Assembly (NCBI RefSeq): GCF_000422565.1 | Contig: NZ_AUMA01000011.1 | Location: forward strand, 62,001 to 126,000 | Length of the DNA stretch: 64,000 nucleotides | Reading direction: 5' to 3' | Source: Desulfovibrio aminophilus DSM 12254 | Lineage (GTDB): Bacteria; Desulfobacterota; Desulfovibrionia; Desulfovibrionales; Desulfovibrionaceae | Shown here: positions 9,598 through 18,111 of the stretch, piece by piece | Position numbering within the stretch: position 1 is the stretch's first letter | Layout of the letters: each line of letters begins with the position of its first letter | The notes under the pieces: model-generated | Databases searched by the model: none | Told to the model about the DNA's origin: nothing | What the model saw: the letters and a program-made list of their open reading frames with translations, nothing else | Made by a program: the position numbers and the translations under genes

Positions 9598-10494
9598 TCA
9601 TTCCGGAAAGGCCCGCAGGGCAAGGGCCAGCGCCTCTCGCGACACGGCGCGCGCGCCGCGCCAGGGCGGCGCGCAGAGCAGGGTTCGCCCGGGCAGGGTC
9701 AGACGCCAGGCGTGCAGGTGCAGGCCGCCGGGATCGGGTTCGCCGTACTTGGGGTCGCCCACCACGGGATGGCCCCGAGTGGCCAGTTGGACGCGAATCT
9801 GGTGCGTGCGGCCGGTGCGCAGCCGCACGGCCAGGAGGCTTTCCGCCGCGCCGACGACCAGCGGCGCGGCCTCGGCCAGGGCAGGCTTGCCGCTTCCGGC
9901 GCGCACCCGTTCCCGCCCGGGCTCCCCGGATTTTTCCAGAAGATCCTCCAGGAGCGTGACCCCGGCATGGGGCCAGGAGCCGCGCACCCAGGCGAGGTAG
10001 GTCTTGCCCGTGAGCCCTTGGCGAAAAAGTTCGTTGAGGCGGCGCAGGGCCGTGTGAGTCTTGGCCGCCAGGAGCAGGCCCGAGGTGTCGCGGTCCAGGC
10101 GGTGGGCCAGGGCCGGGGCGAAGATCGCGTCCTCGAAGCGGGCCTTGAGCCGGGCGTCCACGGAATCGGCGTGGCCGGTTCCGGCGTGGGAGGGCAATCC
10201 GGCGGGCTTGGCCACGGCTATGATCTCTTCATCCTCGTGGATGATGTCCAGTTCGCCCGTGGGAGCGGGAAGGTCCGTGGCCTCGCCGGGATGGTGCGGG
10301 GGAACGCGCACGGTCTGCCCGGCCTCCACCCGGTCGAAGGGTTTGCGTCGTCCGCCGTCCACGCGCACCTGGCCGGTCCGGATCCAGCGCATGAGCGCCG
10401 GGCGCGGCACACCCTCCAGGCGGCGCTCCAGGAATTGCAGCAGCTTTTGTCCGGCCTCGGCGGCGCTCACGGGCAGATGGAGAACCTCGGGCAC
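9598..10494 (-). CDS. RluA-family pseudouridine synthase
   Basis: A 298-aa RNA-modifying enzyme. Residues about 13-65 form an S4 RNA-binding domain (RPALMRWIRTGQVRVDGGRRKPFDRVEAGQTV). The catalytic domain has the RluA-family motif HRLDRDTSG at 131-139 with nucleophile Asp134, and the later GRTHQIRVQLA motif. S4 plus this motif suggests RluC/RluD-type 23S rRNA modification; the exact uridine is not predictable. It is 10 nt downstream of dctM and may be read through from the TRAP operon. Confidence 0.9.
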   Translation of the reverse strand: MPEVLHLPVSAAEAGQKLLQFLERRLEGVPRPALMRWIRTGQVRVDGGRRKPFDRVEAGQTVRVPPHHPGEATDLPAPTGELDIIHEDEEIIAVAKPAGLPSHAGTGHADSVDARLKARFEDAIFAPALAHRLDRDTSGLLLAAKTHTALRRLNELFRQGLTGKTYLAWVRGSWPHAGVTLLEDLLEKSGEPGRERVRAGSGKPALAEAAPLVVGAAESLLAVRLRTGRTHQIRVQLATRGHPVVGDPKYGEPDPGGLHLHAWRLTLPGRTLLCAPPWRGARAVSREALALALRAFPE

Positions 10495-10504
10495 GGAGGC
10501 GTCC

Positions 10505-11809
10505 TCAGCCCACGAAGCGCGGAAGCCAGAGGGCCAGGTCCGGGAAGAACAGGAGCAGAAGCACGCAGACGAGGTAGGCCGACATGAACAGGGATACGCC
10601 CAGGAAGACCTTGGGCATGGGCACTTCCGGGGCCATGGAGGCCACGATGAAGGTGTTCACGCCCACGGGCGGGGTGATGGCTCCCATGGTGGTGACCACG
10701 GTGATGACCACCCCGAACCAGACCGGGTCGAAACCCAACGCCAGGGCCACGGGGTGAAAGATGGGCAGGGTCACCAGAAGCAGGGCCAGGGCGTCCATGA
10801 GCATGCCGCCCAAGGCGTAGATGGCGCAGATCACGAGCACCACCAAGGCCGGGGGGGCCTGGAGGGAGGAGACGAAGGCCGCCGCCTCGTAGGGCAGTCG
10901 AGTCACGGCCAGGAAGCGGCCCAGGATCACGGCTCCCAGGATGATGACCATGATCATGCTGGAGACCTTGATGGTGTCGGTGACGGCCCGGATGAAGTCG
11001 CGCGGGCTCAGGCGGCGGGTTCCGGCGGAGAGCAGCAGGGCCGCTGCGGCCCCGGCGGCCCCGGCCTCGGTGGGGGTGAAGAAGCCCGCGAACAGCCCGC
11101 CCATGACCAGGCCGAAGAGCACGAGCATTTCCAGAGCGCCGGGCAGGGCGCGCAACCGCCGGCCGAGGCTCGCGCGGGGGGCCGTGGGGCCCCACTGCGG
11201 CCGCAGACGGCAGGCCGCGGCCACCACGAGCAGGAAGAGCACCGCCAGGAGCAGGCCGGGCAGCAGGCTGGCCCAGAACAGGCGGGCGATGGAGGTGCCG
11301 GTCTGCAGGCCGATGATGAGCAGGACCACGCTGGGGGGGATGACCACGCCCAGGGTCGAGCCCGCGGCCACGGATCCGGTGGCGAGTACGGGGCTGTACT
11401 TGTACTTGCGCATCTGGGGCAGGGCCACGGTGCTCATGGTGGCCGCCGTGGCGGTGTTCGAGCCGCAGATGGCCGCGAAGCCCGCGCAGGCCAGAACCGT
11501 GGCCATGGCCAAGCCGCCCCGGATGTGGCCCATCCAGGCGTAGGCCGTGGTGTAGAGCCGCTCGTTGACCCCGGAGTAGAAGCAGATCTGGCCCATGAGG
11601 ATGAACAGCGGGATGACCGTGAGGCCATAGGACGAGAAGACGTTCCAGACCTCGGTGCCGAGCATGCCCAGGGCGGCCTTGGTTCCGAGCACGGCGGCGA
11701 AGCCCGCGAAGCCCACCATGCCCATGGCGAAGCCCACGGGCAGGCGGGTGAAGAGGAAGAGCGCCAGGAGGACGGCGATGCCCGTCAGGGCCATGGTTCC
11801 GAGTTCCAT
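10505..11809 (-). CDS. dctM: TRAP transporter large permease DctM
   Basis: A 434-aa inner-membrane protein of about 12 hydrophobic segments, the large subunit of a tripartite ATP-independent periplasmic transporter. Family features include GFAMGMVGFAG, FILMGQICFYSGVNERLY, CGSNTATAATMSTVALPQM and VIPPSVVLLIIGLQTGTSIARLFWASLLPGL. It couples sodium or proton flux to substrate import. It abuts dctQ directly. The substrate is unknown; TRAP systems mostly carry organic acids. Confidence 0.94.
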   Translation of the reverse strand: MELGTMALTGIAVLLALFLFTRLPVGFAMGMVGFAGFAAVLGTKAALGMLGTEVWNVFSSYGLTVIPLFILMGQICFYSGVNERLYTTAYAWMGHIRGGLAMATVLACAGFAAICGSNTATAATMSTVALPQMRKYKYSPVLATGSVAAGSTLGVVIPPSVVLLIIGLQTGTSIARLFWASLLPGLLLAVLFLLVVAAACRLRPQWGPTAPRASLGRRLRALPGALEMLVLFGLVMGGLFAGFFTPTEAGAAGAAAALLLSAGTRRLSPRDFIRAVTDTIKVSSMIMVIILGAVILGRFLAVTRLPYEAAAFVSSLQAPPALVVLVICAIYALGGMLMDALALLLVTLPIFHPVALALGFDPVWFGVVITVVTTMGAITPPVGVNTFIVASMAPEVPMPKVFLGVSLFMSAYLVCVLLLLFFPDLALWLPRFVG

Positions 11810-12298
11810 CTAGACCTTGGTCCGGCCCGAGGCCGTCAGGAGGAAGTCCAGGAAGAGCGCCAGGGCCATGACCAGGCAGCCCAAGGCCGAGGCCAGGACG
11901 AACGGGTGGAAGGGCCAATGCAGAGTTTCCGAGACCTCGCCGGTCTCCACGAGAAAGGCGGCCCAGCGGCGGACCTGCTCGGCCAGGAGCAGGAAGAAGA
12001 CGCAGGAGGCCAGGCTCGCGGCGGCGTCCAGGACGCGGCGGAGGGTTCGTGGCAGGCGGCCGAAGAGGATGCCCACGCTGATGTGGCTTTTGTTCAGCTG
12101 GGCCCAGGCCATGGAAAAGGCCGCCGACATGGCCCCGAGAAAGCCCATGACCTCGAAGGTTCCCTCCAGGGGAACCCAGACGGCCCGGGCGATCATGTTG
12201 GCGCAGGCCAGGGCCGTCATGGCCAGCAGCAGGACGCCGGAGAGCGCGGCCAGGGCCTTGGCGAGGCGGGACGTGAAGCGTGAGAGGGCGTCGGTCAT
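11810..12298 (-). CDS. dctQ: TRAP transporter small permease DctQ
   Basis: A 162-aa protein with four predicted membrane helices (LAALSGVLLLAMTALACANMIARA, MGFLGAMSAAFSMAWAQL, LASCVFFLLLAEQV, ALGCLVMALALFLDFLL). This matches the DctQ small subunit, which pairs with DctM and docks the solute-binding protein. It ends immediately before dctM and follows dctP by about 50 nt. Assignment is supported more by context and topology than by strict motifs. Confidence 0.88.
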   Translation of the reverse strand: MTDALSRFTSRLAKALAALSGVLLLAMTALACANMIARAVWVPLEGTFEVMGFLGAMSAAFSMAWAQLNKSHISVGILFGRLPRTLRRVLDAAASLASCVFFLLLAEQVRRWAAFLVETGEVSETLHWPFHPFVLASALGCLVMALALFLDFLLTASGRTKV

Positions 12299-12346
12299 GG
12301 CGTCCTGGAAAAACGCGGGCGCCCCTGGGAGACGCCCGTCGTGTCG

Positions 12347-13402
12347 TTATTTGGCTTCGGCCGCCTCGTGCTCGGCCTTGAGCCGGTTCAGGTCGGCCAG
12401 GATGGCGTCGGCGGGCAACCCCGCCGCCGCGGCCTGGGCCTTCCACTCCTCGATGAGCCCGGCGGTCTTGACCCGGGCCTCGGCCCGTTCGGCGTCGGAC
12501 AGTTCGAAGATCTGGATGTCGTAGGTGTTCTTGGACCAGGTCAGTGCCTCGCGCACGTGCCCGTCCATGTAGACCCCGGTCCATTCGGCCTGCTCCCGGG
12601 CGAGCCCGTCCAGCACGGCCTTCGCGTCGTCGGGCAGGGAGTCCCACTTGGCCCGGTTCATGACCACGGCGAAGGGGTAGACCGGGAAGTCGGTCACGGT
12701 CTCGTAGCGGCAGGACTCCGCGAAGTTGAAGTCCTTGAGCACCTCCAGGGAGGAGAGCAGGCCCTTGACGAGACCCTTCTGCAAGGCTTCCGGGGCCTGG
12801 GACATGGGCATGGACACCGGGGTCGCGCCCAGGGTCGAGAGCATCTTGGAGGGGGCGCCCGAGGCCCGCAGTTCCAAACCGGCGAGGTCGGCCAGGGATT
12901 TCACCGGAACCGTGCTCATGATGTTCGAGGGCGCGGAGGTGAACAGGGTGAGCACCTTCACGGCTTTGAACTCGGCCGGGTCGTATTTGGCGAAGAGGTC
13001 GAAGAGCGCGAGGCTGGCCGTCCGGGAGGAGCGGAAGCCCACGGGCTGCTCCACCACTGTGGTCAGGGGAAACACGCCGGGCTGATAGGACATGGACAGG
13101 CAGCCGATGTCGGCCTGTCCATCCTGCACGCCCTTGAACATGTTCTTGGCCTCCAGCAACGTGCCGCCGGGGTAGGTTTCGACCACGATCCGGCCCTGGG
13201 TGCGCCGCTCCACCTCCTGCTTCCACCGTTCCATCTGCACGCAGGGGAAGGTCGAGGCGGGCGGGAAGTTGGCGTAGGACAGACGGATCACGGCCGTCTT
13301 GCCCTGCTTGGGGGCATCGCCCTTGGGCTCGTCGCGGCCGCAGCCCGAGAGCAGGACGACGGCGGCCAGCAGGACGGCCGTCAAGCGGATCGTGGCGCGC
13401 AT
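12347..13402 (-). CDS. dctP: TRAP transporter solute-binding protein DctP, lipoprotein form
   Basis: A 351-aa extracytoplasmic solute receptor. The signal peptide ends in a lipobox (LLSGCGRDE, C21), so it is membrane-anchored rather than freely periplasmic. DctP family features follow: RLSYANFPPASTFPCVQMERWKQEVERRTQGRIVVETYPGGTLL and the substrate-site region near AGLELRASGAPSKMLSTLGATPVSMP. A good ribosome binding site (GGGAGG) precedes the ATG. First of the three transporter genes and 15 nt downstream of the FG-GAP gene, suggesting one transcript. Confidence 0.93.
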   Translation of the reverse strand: MRATIRLTAVLLAAVVLLSGCGRDEPKGDAPKQGKTAVIRLSYANFPPASTFPCVQMERWKQEVERRTQGRIVVETYPGGTLLEAKNMFKGVQDGQADIGCLSMSYQPGVFPLTTVVEQPVGFRSSRTASLALFDLFAKYDPAEFKAVKVLTLFTSAPSNIMSTVPVKSLADLAGLELRASGAPSKMLSTLGATPVSMPMSQAPEALQKGLVKGLLSSLEVLKDFNFAESCRYETVTDFPVYPFAVVMNRAKWDSLPDDAKAVLDGLAREQAEWTGVYMDGHVREALTWSKNTYDIQIFELSDAERAEARVKTAGLIEEWKAQAAAAGLPADAILADLNRLKAEHEAAEAK

Positions 13403-13417
13403 GCGTTCCCCTCCCGA

Positions 13418-15052
13418 CTACTTCTGGATCGCGTCGGTGTTCAGCTCGTAGCCGATGAGCACGGTCTTGCGGAACTCCAGCCCGATGGTGCCGGGGTAGG
13501 TGTTAACCAGGACACAGAGATCCTGCTTGCCGTCGTTGTTCGGGTCGGCCACCTGGAAGGCCACCACGGTGCCCTTGATGCGCCGGGTCTTCCAGGCCAG
13601 GTTCATGCCCACGCCGTCCCAGAACAGGGCGTGCAACTCGCCCTGGGTGAAGGTGCGGAAGCGGCCGAAGATCTGGGCGGCCACGGAGATGTCCTTGTTC
13701 ACCAGCAGTTCGTACTTGCCCTTGGCCGAGAAGGCCGTGATCTTCATCGGCATGGGCAGGTAGTAGCTCTGCTTGGTGAAGTCCGAGCCGCCGCCGGCCA
13801 TGCCGGGCAGGGCCGTGGTCACGTCCAGGTCGACGGCCGAGCTGTTGTAGGTGTCTTCGGTGGAGGTCTGGAGGTCCAGGGCCTGATTGTAGATTTGGAT
13901 GTGGTTGTCCTCGTCGATGAGCACGACCTTGTAGCCGGTCTGGTCCGGGAGGTAGGCGAAGTTGTAGACGTTGGCGAACTCGGGCAGGGCGATGCGCTTG
14001 CCTTCCACGAGGTTCTTGCCGTTCAGGTGATACTCATAGATGCTCTTGGAGTTGAACAGCTCGGTGGAGCCCTGCTTCTGGCCGATGAGGGTCGGCGCGT
14101 AGGTCGGGGGCATGGCCACGACGGACAGGAAGACGCGGGCGCCGTCCAGGATCTTCTCGAGTTTGTTGCCCACGAAGGTGAAGATCATGGAGTAGGGCTG
14201 GCCGTCGCGGAAGGCCCCGACCACGATGTCCTGGATGCCGTTGCCGTCGGCGTCCACCGCTCCGATGAAGAGCAGTTCATATTTCTGGGTGAAGTCTATG
14301 CTGTCCAGGGGATTCAGGCGGCCGTCCTTCAGGGTGTAGGCATGGAGGGCGTGCTGGCCGAGGATGAAGACCTCCTGGCGGCGGTCGCCGTTGGCGTCGC
14401 TGACGACCATGCCGCGCGAGGGGAACTTGAGGTTCTGGGTGCGCCACTGGCCCGGCGTGTCCGCGCCGCCTTCATAGCGGAACTGGGGGTTCACGGCGGC
14501 GATGGGGTCGTTGGCGTTCGCGCCCTCGGCGGCCAGGAAGGCGGGGTTGGAGGGCGCTGCGGCGCGCTGCTCGGACGACGGCGTGGGCTGGTTGGGTGCG
14601 CCGAAGAGTTCGGCCAGTTGTTCCTTGGCCAGGGCGTCCAGGCCGGGAACCAGACCCTCCATGGACATGTCCTTGGTGGCCGTCTTGGCCTGGCCCTTGG
14701 CGTCCATGCGTTGGAGTTCCAGCGTGACGTGGTCGCCCAGGATGTTCACGGCGCCCCAGAAAAGGTACTGGCCGTTTACCCGGGCGAGCATGGACTGTCC
14801 CTGGGTGCCCGTCGTCGGCGGGGTGGAGCCCAGCGAGACCGCGGCTTCCTTGGGCAGAGGTTCGAATTTGCCTGGCATGGTCAGGCGCGAGGTGAGCATG
14901 GACTGCACGGCCGGGCCGAGATAGAGGAACTTCTCCGGGCCGTTGACCTTGAAGGGCAGCACGGCGTAGGTCTTGGCCGTCTGGGCCAGGGCCGCGCCCG
15001 CCAGGGTCAGGGTCAGGACCAGGGCTATCGATATATTCCTTAAAAATTTCAT
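13418..15052 (-). CDS. Secreted FG-GAP/VCBS-repeat protein
   Basis: A 544-aa exported protein with a signal peptide (cleavage near AGAALAQ) and an N-terminal domain (about 25-150: KTYAVLPFKVNGPEKFLYLGPAVQSMLTSRL) resembling the TolB-N-like/GNA1162-type domain in putative outer-membrane proteins. The rest is a beta-propeller type region with Ca-binding-like DxNxDxxxD segments: SDANGDRRQE near 214, DADGNGIQD near 262 and DPNNDGKQD near 500. Function unknown; probably periplasmic. It is first in the operon with the TRAP transporter 15 nt away, which may mean a role in envelope or substrate handling (inference). Confidence 0.75.
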   Translation of the reverse strand: MKFLRNISIALVLTLTLAGAALAQTAKTYAVLPFKVNGPEKFLYLGPAVQSMLTSRLTMPGKFEPLPKEAAVSLGSTPPTTGTQGQSMLARVNGQYLFWGAVNILGDHVTLELQRMDAKGQAKTATKDMSMEGLVPGLDALAKEQLAELFGAPNQPTPSSEQRAAAPSNPAFLAAEGANANDPIAAVNPQFRYEGGADTPGQWRTQNLKFPSRGMVVSDANGDRRQEVFILGQHALHAYTLKDGRLNPLDSIDFTQKYELLFIGAVDADGNGIQDIVVGAFRDGQPYSMIFTFVGNKLEKILDGARVFLSVVAMPPTYAPTLIGQKQGSTELFNSKSIYEYHLNGKNLVEGKRIALPEFANVYNFAYLPDQTGYKVVLIDEDNHIQIYNQALDLQTSTEDTYNSSAVDLDVTTALPGMAGGGSDFTKQSYYLPMPMKITAFSAKGKYELLVNKDISVAAQIFGRFRTFTQGELHALFWDGVGMNLAWKTRRIKGTVVAFQVADPNNDGKQDLCVLVNTYPGTIGLEFRKTVLIGYELNTDAIQK

Positions 15053-15147
15053 GGTGTTCCTCCGGTGAGATGAACGCTGTGGAAGCAGAACGCGCGAGGC
15101 GGCACTCTAGCAGGCCCCCCCGTGTTCTGTAAAGCAAGGACGCCGGG

Positions 15148-16413
15148 ATGGGCCATTCGTTACGGAGCTTCCGCCTCGTGGGCGGCGCGGCCGAGGCCGG
15201 GGGCATCGAGGATCTGCTGCGGGCACAGGGCTTCGCCTTCGAGCCCGAGCCCTTCTGGTCGCTGGCGCGACGCCTGACCGGGGAACCCTTTCCCTTGGGT
15301 GGATCGCTGGCCGCCCGTTTCGGCCGGGTCTACATCCAGGACCGCTCCTCCATGCTCCCGCCCCTGCTCCTGGCGCCGCCTCCCGGGGCCGTGGTGCTGG
15401 ACATGTGCGCCAGCCCGGGGAGCAAGACCGGTCTCCTGTCCCAGATGGTGGGTTCTCAGGGCTTCGTGCTGGCGGTGGAGGCCTCGGCCGATCGTCTGGC
15501 CACCCTGCGCGCCAACCTGCGGCGCATGGGCGCGGCCAACACGGCCACGATAGGCCTCTCTTCGGAACGGCTGCCTCTGGCCGAGGGCTCCTTCGACCAC
15601 ATTCTGCTGGACCCGCCGTGCAGCGGCTGGGGCACGGCGGAGCGCAACCCCAAGGTTCTCGAACTCTGGTCCGGCGACAAGACCGCGCCCTTGGTGCGGC
15701 TTCAGCGCGTGCTCCTGGCCAAGGCCGCCGCGCTCCTGGCCCCCGGGGGGCGGCTTCTCTACTCGACCTGCACCACCAATGTGGAGGAGAACGAGGAGCA
15801 GACCGCCTGGGCCCTGTCCGAACTGGACCTGGAGCCCGCGCCCCTGTCGCCGCCCCCCGGTTTCGTCTTCGACGCCCCGCTGCTCGGGCTCGACGGCGTG
15901 CTGCGGGTGGCCGAGGAGTCTCAGGGACAGGGGTTCTATCTGGCGGCCTTCACCCGGCGGGGCGGAGGGCGAGCCGCCGCCTCGGAGCGCGCGGCCCTTC
16001 CCGGCAAGCGTCTGAACCCGGCCCGGCTGGCCACGGAGGCCCCGGTGGACTGGGAGGCCCTGCCGCCGGGTCAGATCCACGACTTCAACGGCAAGGTCTA
16101 TTTCCTTCATGAACGGGCGCTGGAGCTTCTGCCCCAGGGCCTTCGCTGGCAGGGCTTCGCCCTGGGCAAGACGGCGGCCGGAGTCTTTCGGCCCGATCCC
16201 CTGTGCCGCCCGCTGCTGCCGTCCCTGGCGAGCCTCCCGGTCGGGCGCGTGTTCGACGCCCAGGAGCCCGCCGAACTGGAGGCCTTGCTCTCGGGCCAGG
16301 CCGTGCCCTGCGGTGAAGGGAAAGGACCGGCCGCGTTGTATTACCGGGGGCTGAGCCTGGGCTTCGTCGGCCGCAAGGGAGGCCGTTTTCTCTGGACCGG
16401 CGCGGGTCTATAA
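15148..16413 (+). CDS. RsmB/RsmF (NOL1/NOP2/Sun) family rRNA cytosine-5 methyltransferase
   Basis: A 421-aa SAM-dependent RNA m5C methyltransferase. SAM-binding motif DMCASPGSKTGLLSQM is near residue 83. The two family cysteines are seen in LLDPPCSGWG (about 158) and YSTCTTN (about 207); the latter is the nucleophile and the former assists release. The C-terminal extension (about 285-421, including DFNGKVYFL and GKTAAGVFRPDP) resembles the RsmF/PUA-like tail. It is transcribed divergently from the FG-GAP gene. The precise rRNA position cannot be assigned from sequence alone. Confidence 0.9.
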   Translation: MGHSLRSFRLVGGAAEAGGIEDLLRAQGFAFEPEPFWSLARRLTGEPFPLGGSLAARFGRVYIQDRSSMLPPLLLAPPPGAVVLDMCASPGSKTGLLSQMVGSQGFVLAVEASADRLATLRANLRRMGAANTATIGLSSERLPLAEGSFDHILLDPPCSGWGTAERNPKVLELWSGDKTAPLVRLQRVLLAKAAALLAPGGRLLYSTCTTNVEENEEQTAWALSELDLEPAPLSPPPGFVFDAPLLGLDGVLRVAEESQGQGFYLAAFTRRGGGRAAASERAALPGKRLNPARLATEAPVDWEALPPGQIHDFNGKVYFLHERALELLPQGLRWQGFALGKTAAGVFRPDPLCRPLLPSLASLPVGRVFDAQEPAELEALLSGQAVPCGEGKGPAALYYRGLSLGFVGRKGGRFLWTGAGL

Positions 16414-16468
16414 TGAATATCCTTTCAATTCAATTTGTTGCGTCGAACGATTTTTTTGATGATTTCTT

Positions 16469-16497
16469 TTGACAACCCGGGCCGGGCTATGTCATAT
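16469..16497 (+). promoter_or_regulatory. Promoter of the tRNA-Val/tRNA-Asp operon
   Basis: A perfect TTGACA (16469-16474), a 17-nt spacer, and TCATAT (16492-16497) lie 67 nt upstream of mature tRNA-Val. The region between has a GC-rich stretch (CCCGGGCCGGG) that overlaps the spacer. Confidence 0.65.
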
Positions 16498-16563
16498 GAG
16501 CCTTCCGCCGGGGGTTCCGGGGTTCGTTGACAGAGCCTGCCCATGTGAGTAGCTCCTTCCCGG

Positions 16564-16639
16564 GGGCGGATAGCTCAGCTGGGAGAGCACCGGCCTTACA
16601 AGCCGGGGGTCGCAGGTTCGAGCCCTGTTCCGCCCACCA
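16564..16639 (+). tRNA. tRNA-Val (anticodon UAC)
   Basis: A complete cloverleaf of 76 nt including encoded CCA. Acceptor GGGCGGA pairs with TCCGCCC. Anticodon stem CCGGC/GCCGG encloses loop CTTACAA with anticodon TAC. The T arm contains GGTTCGAGCC. First gene of a two-tRNA operon. Confidence 0.97.
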
Positions 16640-16654
16640 GCGGATTCATAGCGC

Positions 16655-16733
<79 letters not shown>

Positions 16734-16739
16734 AAGATC

Positions 16740-16774
16740 CAGGGGATCGGGAAACACCCGGTCCCCTGTTTCAT
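16740..16774 (+). terminator. Phage-supplied terminator for the tRNA operon
   Basis: Stem CAGGGGATCGGG / CCCGGTCCCCTG (12 bp with one G-U pair), loop AAACA, then TTTCATT. It lies 8 nt after tRNA-Asp and inside the prophage. The host's own terminator now lies at 59271, beyond attR. Confidence 0.75.
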
Positions 16775-16841
16775 TCTAGAAGAAAGCCCAATCGCCATTG
16801 TTCGGGTTGTTTCCTTTCAGCGACGGTCGGAGGGCGCCACC

Positions 16842-17927
16842 TCAGGCCGTCGCTGTCTTGTGTTGGACCGCGTGTTGGACCTTTCGTCCGAGTCCCCCCT
16901 CCAGGAGCTGGAGGTGCGGGCGCAGGTGGTCCAGCCTCTTCACATATCGTTCGGTGGTCGAGAGCCTCTTGTGGCGGAGCACGCCCTGGATCACCACCAG
17001 AGGCACGCCCAGCTTGGCCAGGATGCTGGCGGTCAGGTGCCGGATGCCGTGGCAGTCGAACCGCCGCACCCCGGCCCGCTCGCAGAGATCCCGCAGGAAG
17101 CGCCGATACTCCTTGAACGCCTCGCCCTTGTGCCGGCCCTCCTGGTGCGTGAAGACCAATCCCTCGCCGGAAGTCCGCCCACGGTGCTCCAGGAGCACGT
17201 CGCGCAGGTCAGTGGTCATGGGGATCCAGTCGGCCTCCATGGAGCCGTCCTTGCGCTTGCGGGTGAACAGCCGGACGCTGCCGTCCTCGAAGTCCACGTC
17301 CTCCCAGCGCAGCCGGAAGAGCTCCCCGCGCCGGGCGGCCGTGTGCAGGAAGGTGAGCAGCATGGCCCTGTCCTGGCCCTGGGCCGCGTCCACCACGGCC
17401 CAGAAGTCGGCCTCGGGCGGCACGTAGCGGTCCACCCGGTGCTCCGGGAACTGGTCCACGGCCAGGAAGGGGTTGGCCTGGGGCAGGCCCAGGAACTTGC
17501 TTCCCCAGGCCCAGGCCGCGGCCAGGTTCTTGCGTTCCTTGTTGGCCGCGTTGCCGCCCCGGGCCTCGAACTGGCCCTGGAGGTGCTCCAAGGCCTGGCC
17601 CGGCGTGAGCCCGGCCGCGGGCAGGAGCGGGTCCACCGCCGCCAGGAGCCGCGCCAGGATGTTCTTTTTCTCGGAATAGGTCTTGGGAACGTAGCGCACG
17701 GCGTAGTCCATGTACCTATTGCCCCACTCCAGCAGCGAGACCGTGGCGGTCGATGCGCCGGATGGCGTCCTCGCGGGTCTCTCCAGCGCCCGCCGCGTGC
17801 GGGCCTCCCAGTCCATGGCCTCGGCCCTGGTCGGTAGCAGCGGGCTCCGGATCCTCCGGTTCCGATGCTTGACCTGACCGAACCAGCGCCCTGTCCATTT
17901 CCCGTTCCTCTTGTGCTTGTGCGGCAT
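16842..17927 (-). CDS. int: Phage integrase, tyrosine recombinase
   Basis: A 361-aa site-specific recombinase. The N-terminal part (about 1-50, basic, RNGKWTGRWFGQVKHRNRR) is an arm-binding type region, about 65-165 is a core-binding domain, and the rest is catalytic. Catalytic residues are visible: R in TAARRGELFRLRWEDV, HxxR in CHGIRHLTAS, H in VLRHKRLST and the nucleophile Y in TTERYVK. It would recombine attP with the tRNA-Asp attB. AAGGAAAACCC precedes the ATG. The start lies inside the HTH gene upstream, overlapping it by about 210 nt in another frame, so the two are translationally linked. Confidence 0.95.
   Translation of the reverse strand: MPHKHKRNGKWTGRWFGQVKHRNRRIRSPLLPTRAEAMDWEARTRRALERPARTPSGASTATVSLLEWGNRYMDYAVRYVPKTYSEKKNILARLLAAVDPLLPAAGLTPGQALEHLQGQFEARGGNAANKERKNLAAAWAWGSKFLGLPQANPFLAVDQFPEHRVDRYVPPEADFWAVVDAAQGQDRAMLLTFLHTAARRGELFRLRWEDVDFEDGSVRLFTRKRKDGSMEADWIPMTTDLRDVLLEHRGRTSGEGLVFTHQEGRHKGEAFKEYRRFLRDLCERAGVRRFDCHGIRHLTASILAKLGVPLVVIQGVLRHKRLSTTERYVKRLDHLRPHLQLLEGGLGRKVQHAVQHKTATA
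16862..16881. other. Candidate integrase arm-type sites, left end
   Basis: Two copies of GTTGGACC (16862-16869 and 16874-16881) separated by 4 nt. A near-identical pair lies close to the right attachment site (59113-59131). They overlap the last codons of the integrase gene. Confidence 0.35.
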
Positions 17928-18111
17928 GGGTTTTCCTTATGCTTTCGCCGATTAAGCTTTCAAAGAACACGGGACGGCGACCAAGCTTGACCCCGCCGTA
18001 GCGGGCAAAATACTTCAGAACCATTCCCTCGGAAACCCCGAAGATCGCGGCCACCTCGCCGGTTGTCAGCCGACGGCCCAATTCCTTGATGACGAGCGGA
18101 TTGTCCATCAC
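17716..18111 (-). CDS. Excisionase-like helix-turn-helix protein
   Basis: A 131-aa protein. Residues about 5-50 form a helix-turn-helix (LTTGEVAAIFGVSEGMVLKYFARYGGVKLGRRPVFFESLI) like the DNA-binding domain family that includes excisionases. The remaining about 70 residues are low-complexity and overlap the integrase N-terminus in a different frame, so only the first about 60 residues are likely under normal constraint. Its place immediately before int suggests control of excision direction (inference). It overlaps the HD-hydrolase pseudogene end by 4 nt. Confidence 0.6.
   Translation of the reverse strand: MMDNPLVIKELGRRLTTGEVAAIFGVSEGMVLKYFARYGGVKLGRRPVFFESLIGESIRKTHAAQAQEEREMDRALVRSGQASEPEDPEPAATDQGRGHGLGGPHAAGAGETREDAIRRIDRHGLAAGVGQ

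Noticed and set aside
10061-12283. 740-aa plus-strand ORF over the pseudouridine synthase and TRAP genes
   Set aside because: Antisense low-complexity frame (H, G, Q, E-rich) over four clear minus-strand genes.
17716-17927. Treating the C-terminal half of the HTH protein as a separate domain
   Set aside because: That part is simply the integrase N-terminal coding region read in another frame and is low complexity.
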